Of a DNA stretch of 64,000 nt, positions 12,600 through 24,960 are shown one piece after another. The first letter of the stretch is position 1; each line of letters opens with the position of its first letter. The notes beneath the pieces are model-generated. The model was given only the letters and a program-made list of their open reading frames with translations, was not told the DNA's origin and made no database searches. The stretch is from Ochotona curzoniae. Taxonomy: Eukaryota; Chordata; Mammalia; Lagomorpha; Ochotonidae. Both the position numbers and the translations under genes were made by a program. The DNA lies in the NCBI RefSeq assembly GCF_017591425.1, contig NW_024466459.1:7130001-7194000 (forward strand), given 5' to 3'.

Positions 12600-13555
12600 C
12601 ATAATCTGAGGCAGAGAAGGGGACAGTCCACCCTTGGTGAGGACTGCCGGCTTCTCTCCTCTGTTCTGAAGCCCAGGTTTTGTTGAGGACTCACTTTGTG
12701 CCAGCTCCAGGGAAGCACCCGAGTTAGCCCCCACCACTCGGTGCCTAGCTCTCCCCCGCCCCCTGTAACTGTTTGCGCTCTGAGGACAGTGGAAAGCGAG
12801 CGGTCGATGTGACATAAATTGATCTAAGGAAACAGAAAAAGCACATGTGTGTTCAGGGATAGATTAAAGATGGCCACGGATGCTTTGTCTCTCTGTGCTT
12901 AGAAGGTGGTTTCATTCCTTCCTCCCTGACTTGGGGTTGCTGTCAGGGACTGCTGTGACCAAGAGACTGTGCTAGAAAGGACCTGTCCAGGTTTCTGAAA
13001 CTCAGTCATCAGCATCTTGGAGCATCCTCCTTAGGGTCGTGGAGACACCTCGGGGGCGAGGAGGGTACCTGAGTTATTGGAGAGCACTGCGCTGGAGGGC
13101 CTGCCTGTGGATGCCTGGGGTCGATTCCACTGGGTGTTAAGGCTGCAACTATCATCTTCCTGGACCCTGGTGGTGAGCCCCCGCCCCCATGCTCTGCCAC
13201 CACCACCTGAACATCCCAGAATGCTTCACGAACCAGGGACCTTGCTGAGGGACACACTGCCCGAATTCCTGATCAGTGAGATACACTGTAATGCCTGATC
13301 GGTGAGATACACCAAGTTCTGGAGTGGGTTTAACCCAGCAACGTGTAACCACGGATCATGGGAAAGCATATTGCACACTGTCACAAAGGCCTGTAGCCCC
13401 AGCTGTCCCTGGCAGCATCCTTCAACCCCTTGGAGGACTCCCTGCCTAAGCATGAAGGCAGCCCAGGGCAGGGGGAGCAATCACTTGTCCACTAGGTCAG
13501 CGAGTCCTGAAGGCCCTGAGCCCTGCAACTTCTCACTGTGGAAAGTACACTGTGT
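12600..13555. other. Intergenic, nothing firm
   Basis: Unique sequence apart from the 26-bp direct repeat at 13268. Confidence 0.45.
13268..13312 (+). repeat. 26-bp period direct repeat
   Basis: CCTGATC(A/G)GTGAGATACAC occurs at 13268 and at 13294. Confidence 0.9.
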
Positions 13556-13559
13556 TGGG

Positions 13560-13690
13560 CTTCCCATCATCTTTGCCCATAACTAGTCTTGGAGAAGTCA
13601 CTTCCCCTTTCTGGACCTCTTGTTTGCATCCTGAAGTGGGAGATTTGTTTCCCCCTGTCTTTCCTCGTTTTATAAGATGCCAGTGAAACG
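13560..13690 (+). repeat. MIR
   Basis: Forward core with AGTCACTTCCCCTTTCTGGACC. Confidence 0.5.
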
Positions 13691-14033
13691 CAATGAACTT
13701 GTAAAAACTCAAGGCAGTGTTGACATGTATGCACGGAAAGCTCTGCCCTCTGGGGTCTTAAATTCTAAGCAACTTCACAACATCCACCCACAAGTATTCC
13801 ATCACATAAGCTTCAGACCAACACATCGAGGTGAGGGGTGCCCTGTCATGAGCATGATTTTAGATGCAGAAACACGATCGTGCAGAGTGAATGATGGGTC
13901 GTGATCCCATGGGGTGGGTCTCAATGCTGGGGCTTGAGCCTGTATCATCTCATGTTGGGTCCATTATCGCTCAGCCTCCGGCACCACCCTGTTGGTAGGC
14001 AAGGTATATCCATTGGCAATCGGAAAAATATGT

Positions 14034-14312
14034 GGGGTCAGTGTTGTAGCATAGTGGAGTAGCCATCACCTGTAATGCTGGAATTTCATATGGGCAATGC
14101 TCCACTTCCAATCCAGCTCCTTGCTAATGCCCTGGGGATAGCAACAGAAGATGGTCCTGGTGTTTGGGACCCTACCACTTCCATGTAGCTCCTGGGTCCT
14201 GGCTTCAGCCCTCATCATTGTGACTGTCTGAGGAATGAACAAGAGGACAGGACATCTCTCTCTCCCTCTCTCTGACTCTGATTTCAAATAAACACAGTCT
14301 TTTTTAAAGGGG
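14034..14312 (+). mobile_element. CSINE
   Basis: Full-length copy with head GGGGTCAGTGTTGTAGCATAG, CTCTCTCTCCC stretch and CAAATAAACAC tail. Confidence 0.88.
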
Positions 14313-16014
14313 GAAAAAAAAAAACAAGAACAACAGTGAATTCTCCCTACATGAACACTGCAATCAAATTAATTGGTTCTGTCAAACTGTGAATACCTAA
14401 ATTGATATTGCTTGAGCCTAAAACATCTTTACGGTGTTTTTTGTTTGTTTGTCTCTAAAAATAAGTGATGCCTAAAATTTCCTGAAATGTGCATTGTTCT
14501 GCCAAATACCCCCTCCTCCTTCCCACCCTCTTCCATGGTTCCTGGCAAGCGGCTCTCTCTTCTTCCATGGCCTCCCGTTGGTGGTAACATATAGACCCAA
14601 GAACAGACATCTGACTTAGGCCAATCTAATGGGGCTTGCACTGTGACGTTTCCTATCAGAGCCAAATAAGAAAAGCAGCCCCTGAGTGAAGGCTAGGAGG
14701 GCTGGTCGGTGCTGTTTCCCCAACTAGAGCGAGATAAGGAGAAGGGAGAAAGCAGCTTTTCTGAAGGGTCACTTGCTCTTCTATCTTCTGTGTTTTGCCA
14801 GGGGCTATTCATTTATGAGTTTGCTCCTTGGATTCATGTTAGTAACAGTTGGGAATCTTCTTGCAACCAAAAGTGCAGCTCCCCAAACTAGGAGGTCAGA
14901 GGTCATAGCATAAGGAGATGCCGACCATCCCTGGGATGGACAAGCCACCGCGTCCTGCTGTATAGGCATGCTTCTCAAAACAGGTGGGTCCTTAGAACTC
15001 ATCCAGCTACAAACTCTCTCAAGCTGAGGAAGAAATCCCAGCAGACTTGGACACAATTCTCTTCTGCTGCTCACGTCATGAAGGTTGCACCAGGGATGGC
15101 TGACCAGGGCTGGGAATCCTGCTCTGCTAGCCCTGCGGGAAGGACCATAGAGGTGGCCTGGGAGGAGCAGCTGTCTCAGATCAGCGACTCATCTGTGTGT
15201 GCAGGGGGGCTCCTCAGAGTCCTGTAAGGAAATGAGCAGCAGACAACGCATGAAGGACGGAGAAGCATCCAGAAGTGAAACCCACGGGGTAAGAGAGCCA
15301 GTTGATGCCATCGCTACCAGACAACCCTAAGCGTATTGGCCAGGCAGGGGAAAGGCAGGGAAAGGACCAGGAAGGGCAGAGGGAAGAAATCCAGGCCACG
15401 TTTCAGGGATGTTTGGAAGGGAAGCTTGGTTTCCGACCCATCTCTAGTTTCCTGTTTCCAAATGGCCACTCACAGCTACCCTTCGTAGCCTTCTTTCTTC
15501 TCTCAAGTTCAACTCTTGAGATCTGTTCCCCAGTCTCCTTCCACTCTGCCCCTGGTGTGTACGGTGTCATGTTCCAGCCTGGACTTCCCCAGCTCGCCCC
15601 TCCTGCCTTGGCCCTCTCTCCCTCACCTGCACTGCTGGCAGCGACTCCCTTGGATTTCCACATCGCTTGTCACCCAAAGATGTGTTCTTTGCTTTCTCCT
15701 CGTCCCCTGAAGACGTCCTGCTTGAACTCACGGAGTGGTACATATCCCATCCTACCCTAGGTAGCCACCAGGCAATGAACTGGTGGGGCTCACTCTTGTT
15801 TTCCATGCGCTTGAGGGCAAAGGTCATGACCCGCTCATTTGTGCAGCTCCCCAGTTCCTCGCTACAGGTAGCCAATCCTTGCGCACTGAAGACAGGCCGT
15901 GACTGTCGCTCAAGGCCATCTGGCCTGCATCCACCTCTTGGCCTATCTCACGTCTGTACAATGATACAAATCAAGTCAGGCCCTAAGGGAGCCTCACGCT
16001 GACTGTGGGCCATG

Positions 16015-16150
16015 GGGCTCCCTCCATAATACAATTGAACGGCTTTATGGAAGCACTTTTAAAACAGCTTCATAGCATATGCCGGCATGCAAGATTGGGA
16101 ATAGCTATCGAGAGATTTACTGGATCATTAAACAAACGGGGAGACAATGA
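16015..16150. promoter_or_regulatory. AT-rich candidate conserved element 2
   Basis: A non-repetitive block with a 10-bp palindrome ATGCCGGCAT (16079-16088) and a forkhead-type ATTAAACAAAC (16127-16137). Its composition contrasts with the GC-rich flanks. Confidence 0.25.
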
Positions 16151-17097
16151 ACGCTGTGTGTCAGTCTACACAGAGGCATCCAGGGCGCCCCCACCAGCTC
16201 CACGTCAAAAATCAGCCCTCAGGCTCCCTGGAACTCGCAAGTCAGCACAAAGCACCCCCACCAGGCGGTCTCTGCTCCATCCAGAGTCCTTGGGACCCCG
16301 GAGGAGGTGGGGGAGGGCGGGGTGGGAGAAGGGAGAGGGACTGTCAAAGGTGCTGTCATTTAGCGTCTGTCTCTTTCTTCCCCCTCTCCCTCCCTCCCAT
16401 CACCCTGCCTCCTGCACAAGGAACCATTGAGAAGGCACCGAACAAATGCTCCCTTATGCAGCTCCCCCGGAGTCTCTGGGCCTGTCGGAGACAGCTGCCT
16501 GTAGCACGCTATGGTTACTCATTACCCGGGTTCCCAGGCAGGAAAAGGAGCAAACTTAATAGACCCGAACTAACCCTCAGCTCAAATACTCCAGCCACAA
16601 ATAAATAAATAAGTCAGGTGTACCAGGGGGCAGGAGAGGTGGGGGGGGGGGTTGGGGAGAGGGCAGCCATGCAAGTGAACTAATGGGGAAAAAAATCAGT
16701 TGCTGGAAGGGGGGAAGGGAGGGAGGGATAATGGGAGGGCAGGAGGGAGGAAAACTTCCTTTGGAGAAAGGACAGAGGGCCGTTTGTGTTGCTTGCTTGT
16801 CCTTGCTTGCAGAGTGGACTGGAGTCTCAGCTGGCCACCGGGGACCGCGGCAGGAGAGGAGAGAAAGCTTCTTCTCTGCAGCTCTCATGCGCCCACCCCC
16901 GCGAGGACGGCTTGCCTCTGCCTACGGCCCGCTGCCGCCACATTTGCTGGATGTGGAGGCAGCGTGAGATGGCCCAGGGGCTTGAACCTCCATCCTGACC
17001 CCCAAAACAAACGGTCTAGTTCATGGTCAGCATGGTTCCATGGGACACAGGAGAAGGGGCAAGGACCGGTGCAGCAGGGCAAGAGGGAGGGAGGGAG

Positions 17098-17120
17098 AGG
17101 GGAGAGAGAGAGAGAGAGAA
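17098..17120 (+). repeat. (GA)n microsatellite
   Basis: Short GA run in a wider purine-rich stretch (17080-17125). Confidence 0.9.
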
Positions 17121-17907
17121 ACGAGTGGCATGGAGCCAAGTGCACCTCCTGATTTTGGCATCCTATGTGAGTGCTCCCCTACAGGACCCGTCAGCCCCCA
17201 CCCCCACCCCCATTAGCAGACATTCAGTGACATCTGGACACTTTCTTCGGCTGTCAGGGTTGAGATGGGGACTGGCATTTAGCACATAGAGACTAGGACA
17301 CTGCTAAACACCCTGCAGTGCTCCCAGGTTGAAGAACGTTTCAGTCCCAGGGTTGGGGACCGAAGGGACGTGCCCTGGATCTACAGCGCAGAGGCAGCCA
17401 CCAGCCCAGGTCATCTGTCATTTCTCAGATGGCATCCGTCAGTGCAGAGTGTCCCTTAAAGCCATCCAGACTGGAGGAGTGAATGAAGGAGATGAAGGAG
17501 GATGGGCAGAGAGCTGCCTGTTTGCTGCTGCGCTGGGGATCTCCTTGGGATCAACTCGGTGGCCAAGGGCGCATCGCAGACATGACCACCCACAGAGAAG
17601 AGGCCCCTGGCTCAAAGCCACATCTTTAGTCCCTACCTGGTCAGCTAACAGACGGGCCATGCGACTCCAGGGGTGAGGACTGGGGGCGTCTTGTCGCGCT
17701 GTCTCAGCACTGACCTCGCTGCGATGGGGTCTTGGAAGCTGCATGCATTTGAGGTTTTGTCTTCTTCCTGTTTGAGGATTTATTGCTCTCTGGCCGAGTG
17801 ATCTCTGAAGACTGGCACCCTTCCTGTCCTTCAGTTCGGTCTGCAGGACACAGTCTTGCAGTCACAGGACCACTGCAAGCTTCCTGCATTTGTTCAGCCC
17901 TCTGAGA

Positions 17908-18068
17908 AGGCGATGTGCATGTGTGTCCATCTGTTGGCGTGCGTCACTGCACATGCGCACATGGGAGCTTTGTACGTGTGATGTGTGCGTGGGGCTGTGA
18001 TACCTGTCCCCTGCGTGTGTGAATGTGCTAAGTGTTATGTACCTGTCTGTGGGATGTGCGTGCATATA
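17908..18068 (+). repeat. Degenerate GT-rich tract
   Basis: Alternating purine-pyrimidine sequence with many TGTG, GCGT and GTAC steps. It includes an NRF1-like CACATGCGCACA near 17950. Confidence 0.8.
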
Positions 18069-18184
18069 CAGTCACTTGGGTTGGTCAACGGCAGAATGAG
18101 AAAACTAGAGAAAATTCCAGAGAAAACGACGTCTGAGTGATGCTGAGTGGAGACACCATGGAGGGGGCAGCTGGTCCCATTCGA

Positions 18185-18300
18185 CTCCTGTGAGTGTTGG
18201 GAGCTAGGTGACCTCAGGCAAGGTGTTTAACTTCTGTGGGACCATTTCCTCATCCCTCTACAGGGTCATAAAAGGACCTACTTGTGGCTTCCAGGAATGA
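18185..18300 (+). repeat. MIR
   Basis: Forward core with GGTGACCTCAGGCAAGGTGT and CCATTTCCTCATCCC. Confidence 0.6.
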
Positions 18301-18714
18301 GTGAGCTCAGGCAAGGGGCTAGCGCAGGGCATGCTGCAAACTCCTGCTGACCCCAGGGCTGCCCTGACTCACACTGCTCCAGGAGTTGCCTGTGCCTGGA
18401 GTCTCGCCTCCCTTCCATCTGCTCCTCACTGCCTCCCGGGGCAGCAGTCCCTGGAGTCGGTCCCCACCTCTGTGTTAGCAGTGTCCTCTGCACTGCAGTT
18501 GCTGCTGTGGCATCTAGACCTCAGCTCTCCCCACTGCCCCCCTGCCACCCCCTCCCGGGCTATCCCCACAGCCCGGAAGTGCAGGATCAGGCTGTGTTCC
18601 TGGGGACCCCCCCAAAGCCTCCCCAGCCCCCTCGCATCCCCCACCGGGCAGCCACACAGACAGAAAGCAGACTGGCTGGGAGCAGCCGGCGCCGTCCTCC
18701 CTGGATGCCCAGAT

Positions 18715-18905
18715 GCCAGGCCAGGTTATTGCCACAATAAAGCAATGACAGGCCCTATCAACTCTCAGTCACCGGGCCAGCCTTTCACAACCAGTTTGTT
18801 AAAGCTGCCCTGCCCTTCCTCCCCTGTTAGCTCTCTTATCTGCAGTTGGAGACAGAAGTCTCTGGTTTAATTGTGGCAAATTAATTATTGAACTCTAAAA
18901 CCAGC
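18715..18905. promoter_or_regulatory. AT-rich candidate conserved element 3
   Basis: Non-repetitive block with SOX-like ACAATAAAG (18734), inverted GATA site CTTATCTGC (18835) and homeodomain AAATTAATTATTG (18878). Confidence 0.3.
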
Positions 18906-19049
18906 TCCTCCCAGTGCACACGCCAGTACCTCCCACTCAAGGTGCTGGCAGAATCCCGAATCAGCAGGAGAAGGAAGCCACCGAGTGGCGTTTGCCATCG
19001 CCCCCTCCACGAAGCCCTCCCTCACCTTCCATGAAAGGCATCTTTATGA

Positions 19050-19225
19050 TACGGACTGTGATAGGGGCAGGGCACTATGTTAAACCTTTCCTCCTGCTAA
19101 CCACGAGATGGGGACGGTTGCTGCATGTGCCTATTTTACAGAAGGGGAAACTAAGACATTGACAGGTGAAGTCACACAGGAGCCCAAAGGGTGACAGGCT
19201 AGGATGCAAACCCGGAACACGCTCC
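19050..19225 (-). repeat. MIR
   Basis: Reverse core with TATTTTACAGAAGGGGAAAC and GTGAAGTCACACAGG. Confidence 0.7.
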
Positions 19226-19229
19226 CAGG

Positions 19230-21000
19230 CCAGAGCATCACACAGATGCAATACCAGGACTGGAGCCCTCACCTTCAGGACCAGCCAATGACCAGCCCCT
19301 CTGCCGCTCTCCGTAAAGGCCTTCTTCCTCCTGCCAGGAGGACCAGTCAGCTTCAGGTTCTTCCTCATCGCCTTTACCGTAACAGTGATTTCACTGCATA
19401 GCTAATTGCTAAATATTCCCTAGCAGCACCTTGCTTAGTCATGTCTTTGAACTTCACAGGAGTGGTGTTGGCGACAGAATATATTCCTAGAGTTCCCTCT
19501 GCTCCTACAGTGCATGCCTCCTTACTTCAGGAACTTCAGGACTCCTGACTATACCCACAGCCATTTCAACCTATATGGAAGGATATATTATTTGTGAACT
19601 GTTTATGGAGTTCACCAAACAGTTTCTTTTCAGCACACAGCCTTCACTTCTTTCTTCTCCTAACATGGCAGGCTCCCTATAATAGGACTCCCAACACTGG
19701 ACTCACATCTACTAAGGAATCTCTGTGTGTTTCTGGGCAGCCTGGGAAGGCAACCAGTGCCCAGATCGGAGGTCCTTCATGCTTCTTGAGATGGCAACAA
19801 TACTTTTATGATGGGGCTAAGAACAGGCATTGGAGGTAGGCTCACCTGGGCTTGATCAGGTATTGACAGTGTTGCCAACAAACTCCCAGGAGATGGCTCC
19901 AGCAGGAAACACTCTCGCATTTCCAGGTCTTCTGGTGGATTGTAATTCTGCCCCCTGGGTTGGGCACAGCTGGGCGGCTTGGCTGGAGGTTGCCTGTGCC
20001 TGAGCTTGGACCCCAAGCCGTGACTTGATACCAATGATCAGCAGCTACTCACTAGGTAGTGGCGCAAAATCCTACATTCTCCTCAGGGTTCTGGGGGCTG
20101 ACCAGTCTGCTCTTGCTTGGGCTCACGCATGAGCTGGGGCTCCGGTCTCCTGCAGCTGTCCGATAGATGCTGCAGGCTCCCTGGAAGCTCTGTGGTTCTC
20201 TTCCTTGAAGCCTGTCATTCTCCAGGAAGTTCCCCTGACTTCCTCCCAACACGACGGACTCAGGATTCCCACCAAACAGCAAGATCCCCGCCTGCAAGGT
20301 CTCTTGGAGTCTAGATTCCCAAAACCACACATCTCACTTCTGCCAGTCTCTTCTAGAAGCTGGTCACCAGGCAGCCAGCCCAGGCTCACATCTGGGGTGT
20401 GGAGAAACGGCCTCCCCGCCTCCTGAGGACACAGGAGTGACTTCAGGTGATGGAAAGCAGGGAGTCAGGGTGGGGCGACTCCTTTGGGATGGGTGGGGCA
20501 GGGCGGTAACTATTAACCTGGCCCACTTCCCGTGGGCTCTGGCTAATGGAGGTGATCTTCCTGGAGCCAAGACACAAGGGCCAATAGTGATGGGGTACAA
20601 GGTTTTAATGAGGCCACAGGGCCCAAACCACACCAAAGTGCATGGGGTGTCTTGAAAACATCGCTCCTGGGCTGGTCACTAATATTGCATCAGCCCTTGG
20701 CCAAGCCAACATCACCATACAAGGACAATAGGAAGAGATATGTGAATATGAAACTAAACAGGAACCCAAGCTAGAATAAATCTACCAGAGCTCTTGTCAT
20801 TTAACTGCTCCATTTGAAATACGGGGTATGTTATCCCTTACAGTGTAAAAGTAAGGTGACCACACTCTTAGAAAGCCTCTCAGTGGGGGTGAGCAGCGAG
20901 GGCTTGGCCACCCTTGTCTGAGGACAGGATGAGATCCTCACAGTACCCACTGCTCGATATTGTTCCTGTGCCACTGTACAGAGGAGAAGTCACCTTGTCG
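19230..21000. other. Intergenic, nothing recognised
   Basis: No SINE or coding signal is seen up to the 5S pseudogene. Confidence 0.45.
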
Positions 21001-21006
21001 GTGGCA

Positions 21007-21115
21007 GTCTACAGCCATACCATCCTGAACGCGCCCGATCTCGTCTGACCTCGGAAGCTAAGCAGGGTCGGGCCTGGTTAGTACTTGGATGGGAGACCTT
21101 CTCGGTGGCTGCAGG
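21007..21115 (+). pseudogene. 5S rRNA pseudogene with intact internal promoter
   Basis: About 90 bases from GTCTACAGCCATACCATCCTG onward match vertebrate 5S rRNA with very few changes. They include the A box (AGCTAAGCAGGGT), intermediate element and C box (GTACTTGGATGGGAGACC) bound by TFIIIA. After GGGAGACC (ending at 21098) the match breaks down and about ten bases of the 3' stem region are lost before a GGTGGCTGCAGG remnant. No T-run terminator follows closely. It is a dispersed retrocopy-like pseudogene, probably not a functional rRNA gene. Confidence 0.9.
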
Positions 21116-21159
21116 AGACCCAGCATTGAAGACCCTCCCCATTCTCACTGCCTCCCAAG

Positions 21160-21265
21160 CCCTCCCTGTCGGACATTCTGTCTCTCTGATCTTACAATAA
21201 GAGGGATCAATGTCTGTAAGAGGGAAACCAAGGCCCTAAGTGGTTTAAAGTGATACCTCAGACCA
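21160..21265 (-). repeat. MIR, degraded
   Basis: A weak reverse match (GAGGGAAACCAAGGCCCTAAG) just after the 5S pseudogene. Confidence 0.4.
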
Positions 21266-21639
21266 GGAACATGGAGTCCTTGGGCCAGGCTGCAGCAGAG
21301 GGGACACGAGAAACAGAGGGGTGACCTATGGAAACAGGGGGTTAACCTATGGAAATGGGAGATGGAATAGCAGTGGATAACCTGTAACCAGAGGGATCCC
21401 AAAGAGCATGGAAGAAGATGCCCACAAGGCTCTTCGGTGACCTGGTCGTTGATGGAGGCTAACAAAGAACTGTGGACCTCAGCCCCGAATCTCTCATACT
21501 TAGTATGAGGAGCCCAGTGTGGACCTTGGGACTATGGTGCATGCTAACCCATGGGAATTGGATTCCAATGACTCACTAACTGCAGGCCCTAAGACAAGCC
21601 ATCCATCCTCCTTGGACCCCAATTTCTCTGCTTATGAGT

Positions 21640-21960
21640 TGCTGTAGTGGTTTAGATCTGTCCCCCAAAAGTTAGTGTGTTGGAAACTTTTTCCCAAGCC
21701 ATAGGCTGATGGCACTTGGAGGCAGGGCCTCTGGGAGGTAATTACGGTAATTGCAATGAGGTAGGTAATTACGGTTAGACAGACTCCAGCCCCAAGGGCA
21801 TTCATGGCTCTATAGGGGGAGACCAGAGATAGCAGCCTGGTTTGTCTCACTAGGAGACGCCCTCTGACAAGTTATAACAGGGCAGACACCGGCACCTTGA
21901 CGGTACCCTCTCTGACCCCCACCCCAGCCTCCGGGACCAATGCTACATAAGGGATGACTA
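21640..21960 (+). mobile_element. MLT1-type MaLR LTR
   Basis: Conserved blocks GATGGCACTTGGAGGCAGGG, CCTCTGGGAGGTAATTA and GCAGACACCGGCACCTTGA occur in the order of MLT1 LTRs. It contains a 12-bp direct repeat (21737 and 21764). Confidence 0.65.
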
Positions 21961-22148
21961 ATCTGTTCTCAAGGATATTTCATTAGAGCCACAGAAGACA
22001 GATGGAGACAGTTACCTCCCTGGCTCCCCAAGAATCGCTGGACAGGCATGCAGAAGGCAGCGGTCCAGGTCACCTGGCCATCAGCTTTTCCATGAAGACA
22101 TGGCACAGAGGAGCCTATAACAGAAGAGAACTTGGCATTGGACTTGGC

Positions 22149-22345
22149 ATTGGGCCGGAATTGTGGCATAGCAGGGAAAGTTTTGCTTGTGATGCCAACA
22201 TTCCATGTGAGCTGCTTCATGTTCCAGCTGCTCCACTTCCAATCCAACTTCCTGCAAATGGCCTGGGGAAAGCAGCAGAAAACGGTCCAACTGCTTATGC
22301 CATGAGGAAGACTCCGAGGCGGCTCCTGGCTCCAGCCTGGCCCAG
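22149..22345 (+). mobile_element. CSINE, 3' truncated
   Basis: Head GGGCCGGAATTGTGGCATAG and body are clear, but the CT-rich region and tail are absent. Confidence 0.8.
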
Positions 22346-22349
22346 ATCA

Positions 22350-23375
22350 CAAGCCTTGCCTGGCGCGTCTCCTGGGGTGGCAGGAGAACCAGATCAGCAG
22401 GGACTGGGGTTACCAAGCTCAGTCATTCAGGGGTTCCCTGGGCAGGAGCAGGATGCAGTTGCTAAGTGGGTGAATTGACCAGGATGAGAATGGTGAGGAC
22501 GGGGCTCCCCACAGCAGAAAGCACCCACACTCCTGCCCGGTTCTCCCAGGGGATTCCCATCCAGAGGCCATGAGCCCCCTACTCCCACATCCCTGTCCTG
22601 ACCCTTACCTCCTGTGACGGCAGCCAGAAGATAGCGCTCTCCAGATTGGAACATGTTCTGGGCATTCCTCATCTGCACGGAGTCCTGATAAAGGTCCCCT
22701 TGGTCTCACAGGGAAAGGGGATGGCAGGAAAATCAATGCCAAACTCTGCACGGTGGGCAATGTTGGGGGAGTGGGCAGGAACTGGGGGGTGCAGAGAGAG
22801 GACGAGGTCCCTGAGAGGGGTGTCCAGGTGGCTTGGGGCCATACATCACTGCCCCAGTGTCCCACCCTTCTCTATGTACATATTGACAGATGAAACACAG
22901 GTTCTCGTAGCCCCCTCTCTGCCTACTTTCCTTAACCACAAATAAACTGCATGTGAGCTCCTTGTGTGTTATTTAATAGTCTCAAAACACCTTCAAGTCC
23001 CAGGGTGCAGATGTCTCGAGTGGAAGGAGACACTGATCCTAATAAGGACGCATTTGTTGGATTCAAGGTTACATCTAGTTTACTGCGTCTCATTTTCGTT
23101 CTTACGTCAAGTGCATGGGTTAGCAGCTGTTTTTAATAATCACGGACATTGGTTCCTGCCAGTGAGATACAGAATCAGTGGGGCCTGGGATGAGGAGCAG
23201 TGGAAGATGGGGAAGGTTTCTGGTTACACGTGGGAGACTGGGTCTGTAGGAGGCCTCTCCGTCTTTCCACAGGTGTCAGAGGTAACAGCAGATTCAAAAG
23301 ATGAAAGCAGAAAGATAAACAGAAAGAGAAGACATGGACTTTTTTTTAAAAGTCAGCAATTGATTTGCTTTTCTA
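22350..23375. other. Intergenic, nothing recognised
   Basis: Moderately GC-rich left half, AT-rich right half (23030-23170). No identifiable element. Confidence 0.45.
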
Positions 23376-23377
23376 TT

Positions 23378-23668
23378 TTTAAGGTTTATTTATTTTTTGG
23401 AAGAGTAGAGTAACAACGAAAGAGAAAGATTACAAGTTTTGGTTCATTCCCCCAAATAACCCAGCAGCTGAGACTTGGCCTGGTAGAAGCCAAAAGCTGG
23501 GAACTCCATCCTGTTCTCTCCTGTGGGTAGCAGAGCCCTGGGTACTTGGGCCATCTTCTGTTGCCTTCTTATCACATTAGCAGAGAGCTGGGTTGGATAA
23601 AGGAGTTGGAGGGGAGCCAAGCTGCGCCTGGGACACTGGATGGCAGAGAATGAGAGGTGCCTCTTACC
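23378..23668 (-). mobile_element. CSINE
   Basis: Inverted copy beginning AAGGTTTATTTATTTTTTGG. The head at the right end is diverged. Confidence 0.8.
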
Positions 23669-24624
23669 TTCAAAGATAGGGGATGCAGTGGAGTGAAGAA
23701 GGCAGGACTTCCTGGCTGCTGGTGTCCCCGGATCTCCTCACGGACCCACCCAGTGTGACCAGCAACTTCTCAACCCCAACAGATATGATGAGATGAGTTT
23801 TCCCCCTTGAAAGAAGCTACAGAGGCTCCTGTTCAGTGAATGAAGACAGACAGACACCAAAGCCTCACACTATGAGATCCCTTCTCATTAGGAATGAGGA
23901 GACCTTGAAAAGAGGAAGAAAGGAGAGCAAAGAAGGAGGGAAGGATTGACAGTGAAAGACATTCCATACACGAAGGAGCAGGAATTTGGCAGTCCTGAAC
24001 GGTCCAATAGCAGCCCAGAACCTGAGAAACCAATGAAGCAACAGTATCAACATTCAAGGTAAAGTGATTTTCTACCTAGGTTTTTCAGGGCCATCAAACA
24101 AAGACAATTTAGGATATGCAAGCTCTCAAAAAACTGAGCTCCCCAAGGAAGCTGTGGAAGGATGCGCTCCAGCAGAATGAGGGAGTGAAAGGAGGAAGAG
24201 GAGGACGTTGAGGTCAGGCCAGCCTGGAATGCTGGGGAGCAGGTCACTCAGGGAACTGCCTCGGGCAACATGTAACAACAGATTCCTAAAGCAAGCAGGT
24301 GCTCACTTGCTCACACGGCATGTGAATGGACGCAGTAGTCCAGGCCCAGGGCAATGCCGCCACCACGCCCCCAAGGTACGTGGTGCTGGATGCAGATTCC
24401 ATACCCACACCTCCAACCGTGTGGTGCTGTGGTAGCAGCCGACTGCCCTGGCTTCTGCATCCCAGGTAGGAGGAGCAGAGCAACCTGGAAATAAAATGAT
24501 AACATCTCCCTCAGGACAAAAAAGAAAAAAAAAAGCCTCACTAACTTATTGCTTTTGTGGCATTGACCAGCATGGTCACCTTGTAGCTGCCCTGACGGGT
24601 GGTTGAGAAACGGTTTTTTAGCTT

Positions 24625-24960
24625 TGCTGAATTAGTTTCTATTGCAACTGTGACAAATGACTGTTAAATGGAGCAACTGAACACAACGCAAAACACAGTG
24701 GTCAGAAGGGTCCCAAAGGTCTGACTGGACGACACCAAGCGTCACTGGCAGAGAAGGTGTCCTTCTGGAGGCCCCGCGAGGAGAGATTCTGTTCTCTTGT
24801 CCCTCCCAGCTTCTAGAGGTCACCTGTCGGCTTCCGTTCCTGGCCTCTTCCTCCACCTTGAAAGGCCGCCATGGGCAGCTGAGTCTTCCTCACACCACAT
24901 CGCTTTTCTCTGCCTCCCTTTCTTACTGAGGATGCTTGGGTCTGGGAGATGAGCCAAGGT
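24625..24960 (-). mobile_element. Ancient LTR-like repeat
   Basis: Blocks TTTCTATTGCAACTGTGACA, GTGTCCTTCTGGAGGCCC and CCCAGCTTCTAGAGGTCACC match a common eutherian repeat, probably MaLR related. I am unsure of the subfamily. Confidence 0.5.

Larger units (their letters stand above)
14320..18180. other. Long SINE-free intergenic stretch
   Basis: Almost 4 kb without a recognisable CSINE, unusual here. It holds candidate element 2, G-rich runs near 16640-16665, GA and GT-rich tracts. No gene found. Confidence 0.45.

Noticed and set aside
21007..21115. Functional 5S rRNA gene
   Set aside because: The 3' portion is deleted and altered and there is no close T-run terminator, so it cannot give a normal 5S RNA.
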